Shown: piece by piece, positions 18,105 to 27,619 of the stretch
How the letters are laid out: every line of letters starts with the position of its first letter
Numbering within the stretch: position 1 is the stretch's first letter
Assembly: GCA_002869855.2 (NCBI GenBank)
Contig: NEWQ02000017.1
Coordinates: forward strand, 1-53,272
DNA from: Nitrospira sp. CG24D
GTDB lineage: Bacteria > Nitrospirota > Nitrospiria > Nitrospirales > Nitrospiraceae
Reading direction: 5' to 3'
DNA length: 53,272 nt
Notes under the pieces: generated by a model
Seen by the model: only the letters and a program-made list of their open reading frames with translations
Databases searched by the model: none
What the model was told of the DNA's origin: nothing
Position numbers and translations under genes: made by a program

Positions 18105-18760
18105 GAGACCGCCGCAACGGCCGCCAACATCTGCTCTACCACGTCTTCAATACGCAACGACGAGGTATCGATCAATCGCGCATCGGCGGCAGGCACGAGC
18201 GGCGCCACCGCACGCGTTCGATCCCGTTCGTCGCGACCGGACAAATCCTGATAGGTCTTCTCCATCGGGGCATTATGTCCGGCAGCCACCAATTCGCGAT
18301 GGCGACGTTCGGCCCGCACAGTCGCATCCGCCTCAAGAAAGAATTTCACCGGCGCCGAGGGAAACACCTTGGTTCCGATGTCACGACCTTCAGCCACCAC
18401 CGACCCGCGCTGCCCGATTTGGCGTTGAACCGGCAAGAGCCATTCGCGGACGGCGGGAATCGCCGACACAACAGAAGCCGCTGCCGTCACGTCGGGCGTA
18501 CGCAGTTCATTCGTGACATCCACATCGTTGACCAATACCAACATCGCCCCGTTTTGAAACAACATCTGAATCGACAGGGATGGAAGCAATGCCGTCACCT
18601 GCTCATGATCAGCCGGATCAATCCCGTTCCGCAGCGTCTTCCATGCCACTCCCCGATAGAGCGCTCCCGTATCAAGATAGAGATAGCCCAACCTCGACGC
18701 CAGCTGTCGAGCGACCGTACTTTTCCCCACGCCGGCCGGTCCATCAATCGCAATGATCAC
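18101..18760 (-). CDS. cmk: Cytidylate kinase
   Basis: Phosphorylates CMP and dCMP with ATP. The P-loop GPAGVGKST begins at about residue 7. The CMP-binding residues (LDTGALYRGVAW) and VVAEGRDIGTKVFP are typical, with the insert that marks bacterial CMP kinase. I start at GTG 18760, giving MIIAIDGPAG and 219 residues, the usual N-terminus. TTG at 18779-18781 would add seven residues but it lies inside the AGGAGG-type ribosome binding site. It follows aroA by 46 bp and overlaps plsC by 4 bp. Confidence 0.93.
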   Translation of the reverse strand: MIIAIDGPAGVGKSTVARQLASRLGYLYLDTGALYRGVAWKTLRNGIDPADHEQVTALLPSLSIQMLFQNGAMLVLVNDVDVTNELRTPDVTAAASVVSAIPAVREWLLPVQRQIGQRGSVVAEGRDIGTKVFPSAPVKFFLEADATVRAERRHRELVAAGHNAPMEKTYQDLSGRDERDRTRAVAPLVPAADARLIDTSSLRIEDVVEQMLAAVAAVS

Positions 18761-18806
18761 TGCCGCTACCTGCCTCCTCAAGTCAAAAGGAGCCGTATTA
18801 TAGCCC

Positions 18807-20129
18807 TCAGGCCGATGCCGTCAACAAGCTTGCCAGGGTGCGCTCGAAATTCGGGAACGAGGTATCCACGCAGCCCGTATCCGCGACAGCTGTCGGGGTG
18901 TTCGCCGTTAACCCGCCGATGGCGAGCGACATGGCCACGCGATGGTCGCCATGGCTCTTGCCCTGGAGAGTCCCACTCAAGCAGCCATTCTTGCCCGCAC
19001 GACCAAGCCCCCGAATCACTATACCGTCAGGCTTCTCCGTGATCTGGGCTCCCATGGCTTTCAGCTCGGCGCTCATCGTGGCAATGCGGTCGCTTTCCTT
19101 CACACGGAGCTCTTCGGCGCCGGAGATCGTCGTCTCACCTTCCGCCACCGCCGCCGCCACACAGAGGATCGGAAATTCGTCGATCGTCTGCGGGATCAGT
19201 TCAGGACCAACCGCCACGCCCTTCAGCGCAGCCGACCTAACGCGAAGATCCGCGACCGGCTCACCGGCTTGATCGCGCCGATTGAGAACGTCGATCTTAG
19301 CCCCCATGGCCGTCAATACATCAATGAGTCCGGTCCTGGTCGGATTAATCCCGACATTCTGAATCGTCACGTCAGAGCCGGGAATGATGCTCGCTCCGAC
19401 CAGGAAGAATGCCGCAGCGGAAAAATCTCCGGGGATCACGATCGCGCGGCCGGTCCAGCCTGACGATGGCCGCCCTTGCAGTACCAAGGTGCCAGCATCC
19501 TGCCGCAACGGAATTCCGAACGACTGGAACATCCGCTCCGTATGATCGCGTGACAAGCGCGGTTCGCGAAACCGCATAGTGCCCTCGGCAAAGAGCCCTG
19601 CGAAGAGGAGCGACGACTTGATCTGAGCACTGGCCACCGGCGATGTGTAATCAATTCCGTGCAACCGCGTGCCGGTGATGGCCAGCGGAGCCAGCTCGCC
19701 GCCTTTACGCCCGGCAATCACCGCGCCCATCTCCCGCAGGGGTTTCACCACACGCCCCATCGGCCTCCGACGAATCGACTCGTCTCCGGTCAAAATCGTG
19801 AAGAAGTCCTGACCGGCCAACAGCCCGGTCAATAAACGGGTCCCGGTCCCGGAATTGCCGCAATCGATCGGGGCATCGGCTTCACGCAAGCCCCACATCC
19901 CTTTGCCATGCACGCGCAGCACGTCCGGCTGTTCATCGATGTGAATGCCCAGGGCCTGAAACGCACGCATCGTGTTCAAGCAGTCTTCCCCGCGGCAGTA
20001 GCTGGATAATCGGCTTTCGCCCTCGGCCAGCGAGGTCAAGATGATAGCCCGATGCGTCACGGACTTATCGCCGGGCACCGTAAGGGTTCCGGTGAGTGCG
20101 CGGCCTGGGGTGATCGTCATTGAAGCCAT
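18807..20129 (-). CDS. aroA: 3-phosphoshikimate 1-carboxyvinyltransferase (EPSP synthase)
   Basis: Joins shikimate 3-phosphate with phosphoenolpyruvate, the sixth shikimate-pathway step. The 440 residues include PGDKSVTHRA (22 or so), GNSGTGTRLLTGL near 92, RPMGRVVKPL near 122, and the catalytic DEFPILCVAAA region near 312. The Ala of the GNSGTGTR motif (GNAGTA in E. coli) is replaced by Ser, which suggests a class II-like, glyphosate-tolerant enzyme; this is an inference from the motif only. Neighbours tyrA and cmk are 7 and 46 bp away. Confidence 0.95.
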   Translation of the reverse strand: MASMTITPGRALTGTLTVPGDKSVTHRAIILTSLAEGESRLSSYCRGEDCLNTMRAFQALGIHIDEQPDVLRVHGKGMWGLREADAPIDCGNSGTGTRLLTGLLAGQDFFTILTGDESIRRRPMGRVVKPLREMGAVIAGRKGGELAPLAITGTRLHGIDYTSPVASAQIKSSLLFAGLFAEGTMRFREPRLSRDHTERMFQSFGIPLRQDAGTLVLQGRPSSGWTGRAIVIPGDFSAAAFFLVGASIIPGSDVTIQNVGINPTRTGLIDVLTAMGAKIDVLNRRDQAGEPVADLRVRSAALKGVAVGPELIPQTIDEFPILCVAAAVAEGETTISGAEELRVKESDRIATMSAELKAMGAQITEKPDGIVIRGLGRAGKNGCLSGTLQGKSHGDHRVAMSLAIGGLTANTPTAVADTGCVDTSFPNFERTLASLLTASA

Positions 20130-20136
20130 TGTTCAG

Positions 20137-21030
20137 TTACACCGTCACAGAAGGACGAACGTTCAATTTCTCGCGCTCGGATTTGGCCCGTTCAAGTGCC
20201 TTTTCGATTCCAGCTCCATCACCCGCATGGACCAGGCGCCGGAACTCTTGGAGCGATTCCTGATAGGCATCAATGAAATGCACTACGTTCTCGCGATTCC
20301 AGAGAAAGATATCGCGCCACATCTCAGGGGAACTGGCCGCAATTCTGGTCGTATCCCGCAACCCGCCTCCGGAGTGAGCGGCCAAGTCGAGCGAGGTAAT
20401 TTCACGGTCACGAAGATTCGCCAACGCTGTGATCAGAGCGAAGGCCGCAACGTGCGGCAAATGACTCACGGCGCCCAGAATCTGATCGTGTACATGCGGA
20501 TCCATCGTCAGCACGATTGAGCCCGTCTCCTGCCACAATGCCCGTACCCGCTCCAAGGCTTGTGCATTGGTCTTGGGCGTAGGTGTCACGATACAGCGCG
20601 CGCCCTGAAACAACTGATCGGTTCCTGCGGCCACGCCCGTTTTTTCTTTTCCGGCAATCGGGTGCGCACCGACGAAATGGACGCCGGCTGGCATGCTGGC
20701 TTCGGACTGTTCCACCAACAGACCCTTCACGCTCCCGACATCGCTCACGATAGCGCCATGAGAGAGGCAGGAGGCCCAGTCCTTCAGGTGTCGGTCATAG
20801 GTATCAACCGGTGTGGCCAAAATCACGAGATCCGCACCGCACACACCTTCTTTTGGGTCTGCCACATAACGATCGATCGCGCCCAGTTCGACGGCGGTCT
20901 TGAGATTCTCCACCCGCCGGCCTATACCGATCACCTGATCAGCCAGCCCCTTGCGGCGCAGAATCATCCCGAGTGACCCGCCGATCAGCCCCACCCCGAT
21001 AATCGCGACCTGTTTAAAATGAACTGCCAT
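20137..21030 (-). CDS. tyrA: Prephenate dehydrogenase
   Basis: Converts prephenate to 4-hydroxyphenylpyruvate for tyrosine (or arogenate to tyrosine). It has 297 residues. The NAD-binding motif GVGLIGGSLG is at about 12-21. The catalytic His is in GAHPIAGKEKTG near 142, and the second conserved segment SHLPHVAAFAL is near 212. There is no chorismate mutase or ACT domain, so feedback control must be through the catalytic domain or upstream enzymes. Whether prephenate or arogenate is preferred cannot be read here. Confidence 0.93.
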   Translation of the reverse strand: MAVHFKQVAIIGVGLIGGSLGMILRRKGLADQVIGIGRRVENLKTAVELGAIDRYVADPKEGVCGADLVILATPVDTYDRHLKDWASCLSHGAIVSDVGSVKGLLVEQSEASMPAGVHFVGAHPIAGKEKTGVAAGTDQLFQGARCIVTPTPKTNAQALERVRALWQETGSIVLTMDPHVHDQILGAVSHLPHVAAFALITALANLRDREITSLDLAAHSGGGLRDTTRIAASSPEMWRDIFLWNRENVVHFIDAYQESLQEFRRLVHAGDGAGIEKALERAKSEREKLNVRPSVTV

Positions 21031-21071
21031 AAGCTATCGCGGCCTATTCCCCTGAGAGAATTTGTGACGGA

Positions 21072-22085
21072 CTAAATTTCTCGCCCGACTGCCCTGCCGA
21101 TATTTCCAAGATCGTGCATCAGCTCTTTGAACTTTGACGGCTTGATCGATTCCTCTCCGTCACACAAGGCACATTCCGGATTGGAATGAACTTCGATCAA
21201 CAACCCGTCGGCGCCCGCCGCAATCGCCGCCTTCGACATGGGCGCCACCAGTTGCCATTTCCCTGTGGCATGGCTGGGATCGACAATGACTGGAAGATGC
21301 GACAGTTCTTTCAGCGTCGGAATCGCCGCCAGATCCAGCGTATTGCGATACTGGGTTTCAAACGTCCGGATACCCCGCTCGCAGAGCATGACGTTGCGAT
21401 TGCCGCGCGACATGATGTACTCCGCCGACAGGAGAAACTCCTTGATGGTCGCCGACAACCCGCGCTTTAACAGCACCGGCTTGTCGTAAGCACCGACCTC
21501 CTTCAGGAGTTCGAAATTCTGCATATTGCGGGCGCCGATCTGAATGATGTCGGCCTTCTCCAGAAACAGCTCGATGTCCCTTGTGTCCAAAATCTCGCTG
21601 ACGACCGGCAACCCCGTTTGCTTCTTGGCCTCGAGCAAATAGTCCAGCCCCTCTCGCCCCAAACCCTGGAAGGAATAGGGCGACGTTCTTGGTTTGTAGG
21701 CTCCGCCGCGCAATACCGAGGCCCCGGCAGCCTTCACTTCATGCGCAATTCCGACCGTGAGTTCAAGGCGCTCCACGGCACAAGGTCCCGCCATAATGAC
21801 CAGCTTCTTCCCGCCGATCTTCACCCCGCCCACATCAATGATGGTCGGCTCCTTTTTGAATTCCCGGCTCACCAGTTTCCAGGGAGCGAGAATCGGCAAC
21901 ACGCTTTCCACCCCGGGCAGCGCGGTCAGAGGCTGATTGTGCAAAATTCGATCGTCGCCGATCACCCCGATGATGGTGCGCTCCTGACCGGTGGAAATTT
22001 GCGACTTCAATCCCAACTCTCGCAGCCGATCGATAATATGATCGACTTCGCGTTCAGATGCGTCCGGTCTCAAAACGATGATCAT
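21072..22085 (-). CDS. aroF: 3-deoxy-7-phosphoheptulonate synthase (DAHP synthase, type I-beta)
   Basis: First committed step of the shikimate pathway, joining PEP and erythrose 4-phosphate. It has 337 residues: an N-terminal ferredoxin-like regulatory domain of about 70 residues ([18 protein letters not shown]), as in the Thermotoga enzyme where it mediates Tyr feedback, followed by the KDPG-aldolase-like barrel. Conserved segments are [39 protein letters not shown] and DPSHATGK, with metal ligands Cys and His among them. It lies 41 bp upstream of tyrA and 18 bp after hisC. Confidence 0.95.
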   Translation of the reverse strand: MIIVLRPDASEREVDHIIDRLRELGLKSQISTGQERTIIGVIGDDRILHNQPLTALPGVESVLPILAPWKLVSREFKKEPTIIDVGGVKIGGKKLVIMAGPCAVERLELTVGIAHEVKAAGASVLRGGAYKPRTSPYSFQGLGREGLDYLLEAKKQTGLPVVSEILDTRDIELFLEKADIIQIGARNMQNFELLKEVGAYDKPVLLKRGLSATIKEFLLSAEYIMSRGNRNVMLCERGIRTFETQYRNTLDLAAIPTLKELSHLPVIVDPSHATGKWQLVAPMSKAAIAAGADGLLIEVHSNPECALCDGEESIKPSKFKELMHDLGNIGRAVGREI

Positions 22086-22103
22086 GATGCCCTCTCTATT
22101 GCT

Positions 22104-23186
22104 TCACTTCGACTGCAAGACCTTCTTCAACGAGGCCAGGAACGCGTCATTCTCGTCCGGCTGCCCGATCGTCACGCGCAGCATCGTGCCTTCAATATGC
22201 CGCACAATAACGCCCTCGCGCAGCAAGGCGTCGAACAGGGCCCGACCATCGCGCTTGACGTCGAAATACACAAAATTAGCCTGGCTGGGAATCGCGGCAA
22301 ATCCCAGCGCTCGTAAACCGCTTTCGAGTTGCTGCATGCCCGCCGCGTTCACGGCTCGACTCTTCGCCACATGTTCGTCGTCACCCAGCGCGGCCAGAGC
22401 CGCACGCTGCGCCAGCGTGTTGGCATTGAACGGCGGCCGCACGCGGTTCAGACAGTTCGTGATCTCCGGGGTCGTAATCCCGTAACCGATCCGCAATCCG
22501 GCCAGACCGTAAATTTTCGAGAACGTTCTCAGCACAATCGCGTTCCGCCCCTGCGTCACATACTGCAGGCTGTCCGGAAAATGCGGATCGCGCACATATT
22601 CGAAATAGGCTTCATCAAAGACCACGACCACATTTTCAGGAACCTGCGCCATGAACCGGGCGACGGCATCGGCTGCGACCATGGTCCCGGTGGGATTATT
22701 GGGGTTGCAGAGAAAGACGAGCCTGGTCTTCGGCGTAATGGCTTGGGCCATACCGTCGAGATCGTGCGTCCAATTGACCAACGGAACGATCACCGCCTTC
22801 CCGTGAGCCGCCGTGACTTCCATCTTGTAGATCACAAAGGTCTGATCGGCCATCACCGCTTCATCGCCCGGCGCCAGGAACGTCCGGGCCAGCAGGCCGA
22901 GGACTTCGTCTGATCCATTGCCGAGAATAATGTGATCGAGGCTGACCTTCCATCGATCGGCCAACGCCTGACGCAATCGATAGGCGCCGCCATCCGGATA
23001 CCGATGCAGACTGTCATGCCCCCCGACGAGCGCGGCCAGCGCTTTCGGCGATGGTCCAAGCGGATTCTCATTCGAGGCGAGCTTGATCACGCGAGCCAGG
23101 CCCAGCTCACGCTGCAATTCCTCAATCGGCTTGCCCGGAACATACGGGCTGAGCGAGGCAATGTCTGGATGAATACGCAGTGCCAT
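22104..23186 (-). CDS. hisC: Histidinol-phosphate aminotransferase
   Basis: A fold-type I PLP aminotransferase. The 360 residues show SNENPLGPSPKA, NGSDEVLGL, NPNNPTGT near 190, DEAYFEY for PLP contacts, and the Schiff-base Lys in RTFSKIYGLAGLRIGYG near 225. Sequence type is HisC, which acts on imidazole-acetol phosphate in histidine synthesis. Its position between pheA and the DAHP synthase gene suggests it also, or mainly, transaminates phenylpyruvate and hydroxyphenylpyruvate, as some HisC enzymes do; this is inference. It lies 4 bp after the pheA stop. Confidence 0.92.
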   Translation of the reverse strand: MALRIHPDIASLSPYVPGKPIEELQRELGLARVIKLASNENPLGPSPKALAALVGGHDSLHRYPDGGAYRLRQALADRWKVSLDHIILGNGSDEVLGLLARTFLAPGDEAVMADQTFVIYKMEVTAAHGKAVIVPLVNWTHDLDGMAQAITPKTRLVFLCNPNNPTGTMVAADAVARFMAQVPENVVVVFDEAYFEYVRDPHFPDSLQYVTQGRNAIVLRTFSKIYGLAGLRIGYGITTPEITNCLNRVRPPFNANTLAQRAALAALGDDEHVAKSRAVNAAGMQQLESGLRALGFAAIPSQANFVYFDVKRDGRALFDALLREGVIVRHIEGTMLRVTIGQPDENDAFLASLKKVLQSK

Positions 23187-23190
23187 AGAT

Positions 23191-24267
23191 CTAATTGTGT
23201 GCCGGATATGAACCCAGGATTTTCATAAAGAGACAGCGGCCCTTAATCTCTTCGATGGCCCGATTCACGCGCTCTTCCTCCATGTGGCCTTCCACATCGA
23301 CGAAGAAAATATATTCCCACGCTTTCCGCCGGGAAGGACGCGACTCGATCTTCGTCATGCTGATGCCATTTGACGCAAACGGTCTGAGGAGATCATACAG
23401 TGCGCCGACTTTGTCCTTAATCGACAGCATCAACGAGGTTTTGTCTTTACCGGTGCGCTGCGGCGGTTTCTGCGACAGCACGAGGAAACGGGTAAAATTG
23501 TTCAGATTGTCTTCGATTCGCGCTTTCATCACTTTAAGTCCGTAGAGCTGAGCCGCCAGTTCCGATGCGATCGCAGCGATGGTGGTATCTTCCTGGCACA
23601 TTTCCGCGGCGCGGGCCGTGCTGGCGACTTCCGACACCAGCACATGCGGCATATGGGTTTCGATCCAGTTGCGGCATTGTGCGATGGCTTGCGGGTGCGA
23701 ACAGATCTTCTTGACCTCTTCCACCACTCCAGACTTCGACATCAGATGGTGCGACACCTCTTGGAGCACTTCTCCATAGATCAGGAGGTTCGAATCGATG
23801 AACATATCGAGCGTATGATTCACGACGCCTTCGGTCGTGTTCTCGATCGGCACGACACCGAAATTCGCGCGGCCGCGCTCCACTTCGTTGAACACTTCCT
23901 TAATACTGTGGACGGGAATGTATTGGGCCGACGATCCGAATTTCTGCATGCAGGCCATGTGCGTGAACGTCGCGCGTGGGCCCAGATAGGCCACCTTTTG
24001 CGGACCCTCCAGTGAGAGAGACGCCGACATAATTTCCCGGTACACGGGACGGATGGCTTCTGAGGGGAAAGGACCGGTATTTTGACCGACTAATCGCTCA
24101 ATAATGGCGGCTTCGCGAGCCGGAGTATGCAGATTAGCGTCCGCATCCTGGGCTTTCTTGATATGACCGATCTCAATGACGCTCTTCGACCGCTCATTGA
24201 GCAGACGGAGAATCTCATCGTCGATACGATCAATCTCCTTCCGATATCCGGAAAGGTCACCAGACAT
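23191..24267 (-). CDS. pheA: Bifunctional chorismate mutase/prephenate dehydratase (P-protein)
   Basis: Turns chorismate into prephenate and then phenylpyruvate. Domain order is AroQ-type chorismate mutase (about 1-85, with LRRKID-like YRKEIDRID and IGHIKK), prephenate dehydratase (about 90-270, LGPRATFTHMA, PIENTTEGVVN, and a TRFL-like segment) and a C-terminal ACT domain (about 275-355, containing ESRPSRR, the Phe-binding ESRP motif). The 358-residue length is usual. It is the first gene of the superoperon, with a purine-rich ribosome binding site and a promoter about 75 bp upstream. Confidence 0.96.
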   Translation of the reverse strand: MSGDLSGYRKEIDRIDDEILRLLNERSKSVIEIGHIKKAQDADANLHTPAREAAIIERLVGQNTGPFPSEAIRPVYREIMSASLSLEGPQKVAYLGPRATFTHMACMQKFGSSAQYIPVHSIKEVFNEVERGRANFGVVPIENTTEGVVNHTLDMFIDSNLLIYGEVLQEVSHHLMSKSGVVEEVKKICSHPQAIAQCRNWIETHMPHVLVSEVASTARAAEMCQEDTTIAAIASELAAQLYGLKVMKARIEDNLNNFTRFLVLSQKPPQRTGKDKTSLMLSIKDKVGALYDLLRPFASNGISMTKIESRPSRRKAWEYIFFVDVEGHMEEERVNRAIEEIKGRCLFMKILGSYPAHN

Positions 24268-24342
24268 GCACGAACCCCCTCCACCCGTGCCTCATGAGTT
24301 GGACGACTGTCCAGAGGCAGATCGAGTGCGAGTAAGCAAGGG

Positions 24343-24372
24343 ATGATACAGGATTCGAATTGCCCATTGCAA
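24343..24372 (-). promoter_or_regulatory. Promoter of the pheA superoperon
   Basis: On the minus strand, TTGCAA (24372-24367), an 18-bp spacer, and TATCAT (24348-24343) form a sigma-70 site with a strong -10 box. The predicted start near 24336 gives a leader of about 70 nt to the pheA ATG. No leader peptide rich in Phe or Tyr is visible in that leader. The rest of the 294-bp gap to ruvB shows no gene. Confidence 0.6.
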
Positions 24373-24561
24373 GGAGACTCCCTAGTCTTTCAAGAGCTTG
24401 CGTCGGCCACGGAGAGATCAATGATTGACAGATGATCGGAGTGAATCAGCTGGAGAGGAAAATCAAGACAGCAAGAATGAACCGGGATTGTGAGTGGTCG
24501 AATGCCAAGACCCAACCTTAGTGGGTCCCTCGTCTACTGCGTGATTCTCGCCCCTCAGTCG

Positions 24562-25566
24562 CTAGAACAGCTGATCGGTCGGCTTGCTGAAGTGATCGAA
24601 CGCGAGCTTTGTCGCCTGGCGGCCACGGCCGGTGCGGTCAAGGTAGCCGGCTTGAATGAGGTAGGGCTCGTACACATCTTCCAGAGTCCCTTTCTCTTCT
24701 TGTACCGCCGCGGCTAGAGATTCCACTCCGACCGGTCCGCCGTTAAACTTTTCGATGATGGTCATCAGGATCTTCCGGTCCATGTCATCAAACCCGGCAC
24801 TGTCGACCCCCAGCCAGGCCAGGGCCTCCTGAGCGACCTGTCTGGTGATATGCCCTTCGGCCTTAATCTGCGCATAGTCCCGGACACGCCGGATCAAGCG
24901 ATTCACGATGCGAGGCGTGCCTCGGGCTCTTCGCGCAATCTCTGCGGCACCGGCAGGATCTATCGATGTGCCTAACACGCCGGCCGACCGCGTCACGATG
25001 CGCTCCAGATCGGTCGGTGAATAGAAGTCGAGTCGGTACACGAGTCCGAACCGGTCACGGAGCGGAGAGGTCAGCGCGCCGGCTTTCGTCGTCGCTCCCA
25101 CCAACGTAAATTGAGGGAGGTCCAACTTGACCGTTCTGGCCGCAGGCCCCTGCCCGACGACTAAATCGAGCTGATAGTCCTCCATCGCCGGATAGAGTGC
25201 CTCTTCGACGGAAGCCGGTAACCGGTGAATTTCATCGATGAACAGAACATCGTGCTCTTGGAGATTCGTGAGGATCGCCGCCAGATCGCCGGCATGGGTG
25301 AGCACAAGGCCGGAGGTTGACCGGAGCGATGCTCCCATTTCCTTGGCGATGATGTGCGCGATCGTCGTTTTTCCGAGGCCGGGAGGGCCGTAGAAAATCG
25401 TGTGGTCGAGCGCCTCTCCCCGCTGCAGGGCCGCCTCGATGCAGATGCGCAACGACTCTTTCATCCGCTCCTGCCCGACGTAGTCATTGAATGACTGCGG
25501 CCGCAACACGTTTTCCATGCTGCGGTCATCGTCGGTGGTCCGCTGTGCGAGGAGCCGTTCAGTCAT
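24562..25566 (-). CDS. ruvB: Holliday junction branch migration helicase RuvB
   Basis: The AAA+ motor that, with RuvA, migrates Holliday junctions. From the ATG at 25566 it has 334 residues, the normal length. Walker [10 protein letters not shown] is near residue 60, Walker B DEIHR near 115, sensor/arginine finger TSPLRDRFG near 170, and a C-terminal winged helix with [12 protein letters not shown]. The open frame extends further upstream, but that part overlaps the Cys-rich gene in another frame and is not RuvB-like. It ends the yebC-ruvA-x-ruvB run. Confidence 0.97.
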   Translation of the reverse strand: MTERLLAQRTTDDDRSMENVLRPQSFNDYVGQERMKESLRICIEAALQRGEALDHTIFYGPPGLGKTTIAHIIAKEMGASLRSTSGLVLTHAGDLAAILTNLQEHDVLFIDEIHRLPASVEEALYPAMEDYQLDLVVGQGPAARTVKLDLPQFTLVGATTKAGALTSPLRDRFGLVYRLDFYSPTDLERIVTRSAGVLGTSIDPAGAAEIARRARGTPRIVNRLIRRVRDYAQIKAEGHITRQVAQEALAWLGVDSAGFDDMDRKILMTIIEKFNGGPVGVESLAAAVQEEKGTLEDVYEPYLIQAGYLDRTGRGRQATKLAFDHFSKPTDQLF

Positions 25567-25585
25567 ACAACCTGTTGCAACGGTG

Positions 25586-26065
25586 CTACTTGTTGTCCGG
25601 GGCCTGCTGAAAACGCGGAACCGGCGGCAAGGCTCCCTGACCAGGTTGACCTGCGCTTCCGCAATAAGGAGGACAGGTCTTTGCGCCTTGCGTAGGATCG
25701 GGAAGATTCTGTTCCATCTTCTGCAACTGGCATTGCGACAACCGTCCCCCATCCTTGTTCCCGCAACGGGAGGGAACCGACGAACTGCCGATCTCCGCAT
25801 AGCCCTCAGGGCAGGAACCGCACACAGGAAGCATGTTGGCCCCCAGTGGCACACACTGGACCAGCGTCGGATCTCCATCTTTACAGACTGACGGAGCCTG
25901 CGTGGTGCCGGTGGTCGCGTACCCATCGGGGCACGTTCCGCAGGTCATGCGAATGCTCTTCTGCTCGCCGGCGTCCTGCGCCCATCCGGCAAACGGAAGT
26001 CCCAAGAGAGATCCCGCCACCAAACCGCACCGGACCATCGCTCGTGTGCGCGTAGATAGACTCAT
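25586..26065 (-). CDS. Exported Cys-rich protein with two CGxCPxGY repeats
   Basis: A 159-residue protein with a signal peptide ([14 protein letters not shown], hydrophobic core to about 28, cleavage near GWA-QD). The mature part has two 40-residue repeats, each with four Cys: 42, 45, 61, 71 and 82, 85, 101, 112. Both repeats begin CG(T/S)CP(D/E)GY. A final pair is at 131 and 135, then a Pro/Gln-rich tail. Ten mature cysteines suggest disulfide knots in the periplasm or outside the cell. No family is recognised. It sits 3 bp after ruvA and 19 bp before ruvB, so it is certainly co-transcribed with them. Confidence 0.8.
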   Translation of the reverse strand: MSLSTRTRAMVRCGLVAGSLLGLPFAGWAQDAGEQKSIRMTCGTCPDGYATTGTTQAPSVCKDGDPTLVQCVPLGANMLPVCGSCPEGYAEIGSSSVPSRCGNKDGGRLSQCQLQKMEQNLPDPTQGAKTCPPYCGSAGQPGQGALPPVPRFQQAPDNK

Positions 26066-26068
26066 CGT

Positions 26069-26677
26069 TTACCCCCTCGCAAGTTCTTTCAAACCCTCAC
26101 GAATCAATTCCTTGAGGCCCGCCTGACTTTCAACGGTCTTGGAGATTCTCTTCAAGGCGTCTTTGACATCTTGAGGGCGATACCCGAGATTGACAAGAGC
26201 CGACAGTGCGTCATCGTAGGGACCTGCCGGGACCGCTGGCTCATCGATCATGGCGGAAGGCAGACCGGAATGAATCTTCACGATCTTCTCTTTGAGTTCA
26301 AGGGCGATGCGCGCCGCCGTTTTCTTCCCGATCCCCGGAATCGTGGCGAGCTTCTCAACATCCTCGGATTGGATGGCGCGGACGAGCTCGGCGAGTGGAA
26401 GCCCAGACAAGACACCGAGCGCGAGTTTCGGGCCGATACCGGAGACCGTCGTTAGCAGCAAAAAGGCTTCTTTCTCGCTCTGCGAAAGAAAGCCGAACAG
26501 CTGAATCGCGTCTTCGCGCAGATGGGTGTGAATATTGAGTGCGGCGACTTCGTCGAGATTGGGCAGGGCGTAGTAGGTGCTCAGCGGAATATGGACTTCG
26601 TAGCCCACACCCTGCACATCCAACGTGAGGTGGGTCGGCGCCTTAAAAGCCAGCCGCCCCGTTAGAAAGGCGATCAT
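26069..26677 (-). CDS. ruvA: Holliday junction DNA helicase subunit RuvA
   Basis: Binds the four-way junction as a tetramer and loads RuvB. The 202 residues have the OB-fold N-terminal domain (GVGYEVHIPLSTYY), the double helix-hairpin-helix region (LTTVSGIGPKLAL at about 75 and LATIPGIGKKTAARI at about 110) and the flexible linker followed by the RuvB-binding UBA-like domain (ALVNLGYRPQDVKDAL). It follows yebC by 47 bp; ruvC is not between them. Confidence 0.97.
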   Translation of the reverse strand: MIAFLTGRLAFKAPTHLTLDVQGVGYEVHIPLSTYYALPNLDEVAALNIHTHLREDAIQLFGFLSQSEKEAFLLLTTVSGIGPKLALGVLSGLPLAELVRAIQSEDVEKLATIPGIGKKTAARIALELKEKIVKIHSGLPSAMIDEPAVPAGPYDDALSALVNLGYRPQDVKDALKRISKTVESQAGLKELIREGLKELARG

Positions 26678-26724
26678 TATGGCTCACGTCTCGAGTGGCA
26701 GACAACGGCCGAACAAGTCGACAC

Positions 26725-27483
26725 TTATCCCGCCGCGGCGGCGGCCACCTTCTCCATCACTTCTTCAGAGATATCGAAATTGGCATGGACCTTCTGGACG
26801 TCATCGTGCTCGTCCATGGCTTCCATCAGCTTCAGCATCTGCTCGGCGGCTTTTTCTTCAAGGCGGATTGTATTCTGGGGAATAAAGGTCACTTCGGCGA
26901 GTGTCGTCTCGATCTTGGCATCCGCCAACGCCTTTTTCACGGCCTCGAATTCGTGGGTGCCGCAAATCACTTCGAAGGTTTTGTCGCCCACCTTCACATC
27001 CTCTGCCCCAGCCTCGAGTGCCAGCGTGAGCAACTGGTCTTCGCCGGCCTTCCCTTTATCGATCGTCAGGAGGCCCTTCTTGTGAAACTGCCAGGCTACC
27101 GCCCCAGCTTCCGCCATGTTTCCATGATTCTTCGTGAAGAGATTGCGGATCTCCGCCACGGTTCGGTTGCGGTTGTCACTGGTGATTTCGAGCAAGACCG
27201 CGGTACCACCGGGCCCGTAGCCTTCCAACGCATACTCCTCGTATGCAACGCCGGGAAGCTCTCCCGTTCCGCGCTGGATGGCCTTTTTAATCGTGTCGCC
27301 AGGCATGTTGGCTTCTTTGGCCTTCGCGATCGACAGGCGCAGACGCGGATTGCTGTCAGGATCACCACCGGTGCGGGCGGCAATGGCGATTTCGCGGATA
27401 ATTCTGGTGAAAACCTTTCCGCGCTTGACGTCCTGGGCGCCCTTATACCGCTTGATCGTCGCCCAATGGCTATGTCCACCCAT
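26725..27483 (-). CDS. yebC: YebC/PmpR family protein (TACO1-like)
   Basis: A DNA-binding or ribosome-associated regulator; recent work on the family ties YebC to translation of proline-rich sequences. From the ATG at 27483 it has 252 residues and begins GGHSHWATIKRYKGAQDVKRGK, the family hallmark. Later signatures are DTIKKAIQRGTGE and YEGYGPGG-like EGYGPGGTAVLLE. GAGG lies about 7 nt upstream of this ATG; a longer form starting 35 codons earlier is not family-like. It is commonly next to ruvC-ruvA-ruvB in bacteria, as here except for the absent ruvC. Confidence 0.95.
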   Translation of the reverse strand: MGGHSHWATIKRYKGAQDVKRGKVFTRIIREIAIAARTGGDPDSNPRLRLSIAKAKEANMPGDTIKKAIQRGTGELPGVAYEEYALEGYGPGGTAVLLEITSDNRNRTVAEIRNLFTKNHGNMAEAGAVAWQFHKKGLLTIDKGKAGEDQLLTLALEAGAEDVKVGDKTFEVICGTHEFEAVKKALADAKIETTLAEVTFIPQNTIRLEEKAAEQMLKLMEAMDEHDDVQKVHANFDISEEVMEKVAAAAAG

Positions 27484-27619
27484 GTGTCCCTCGTCTACGT
27501 CTTTGAAAATCTTAACTGGTGCGTGGCCACTGCCAACGGCTGATGCCTCACCGTCGTAGACGTAGCATAGGCCTTTGAAAGGTGTCAATCAATCGGGAAC
27601 CGCGCAGAAACGGCCCGGA

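Noticed and set aside
24509..24527. Small hairpin GACCCA/TGGGTC after ruvB
   Set aside because: Only six base pairs and no T tract on the minus strand; too weak to call a terminator.
25567..25926. N-terminal extension of RuvB by about 120 residues
   Set aside because: The extra part overlaps the Cys-rich gene in another frame and does not resemble RuvB; the ATG at 25566 gives the normal length.
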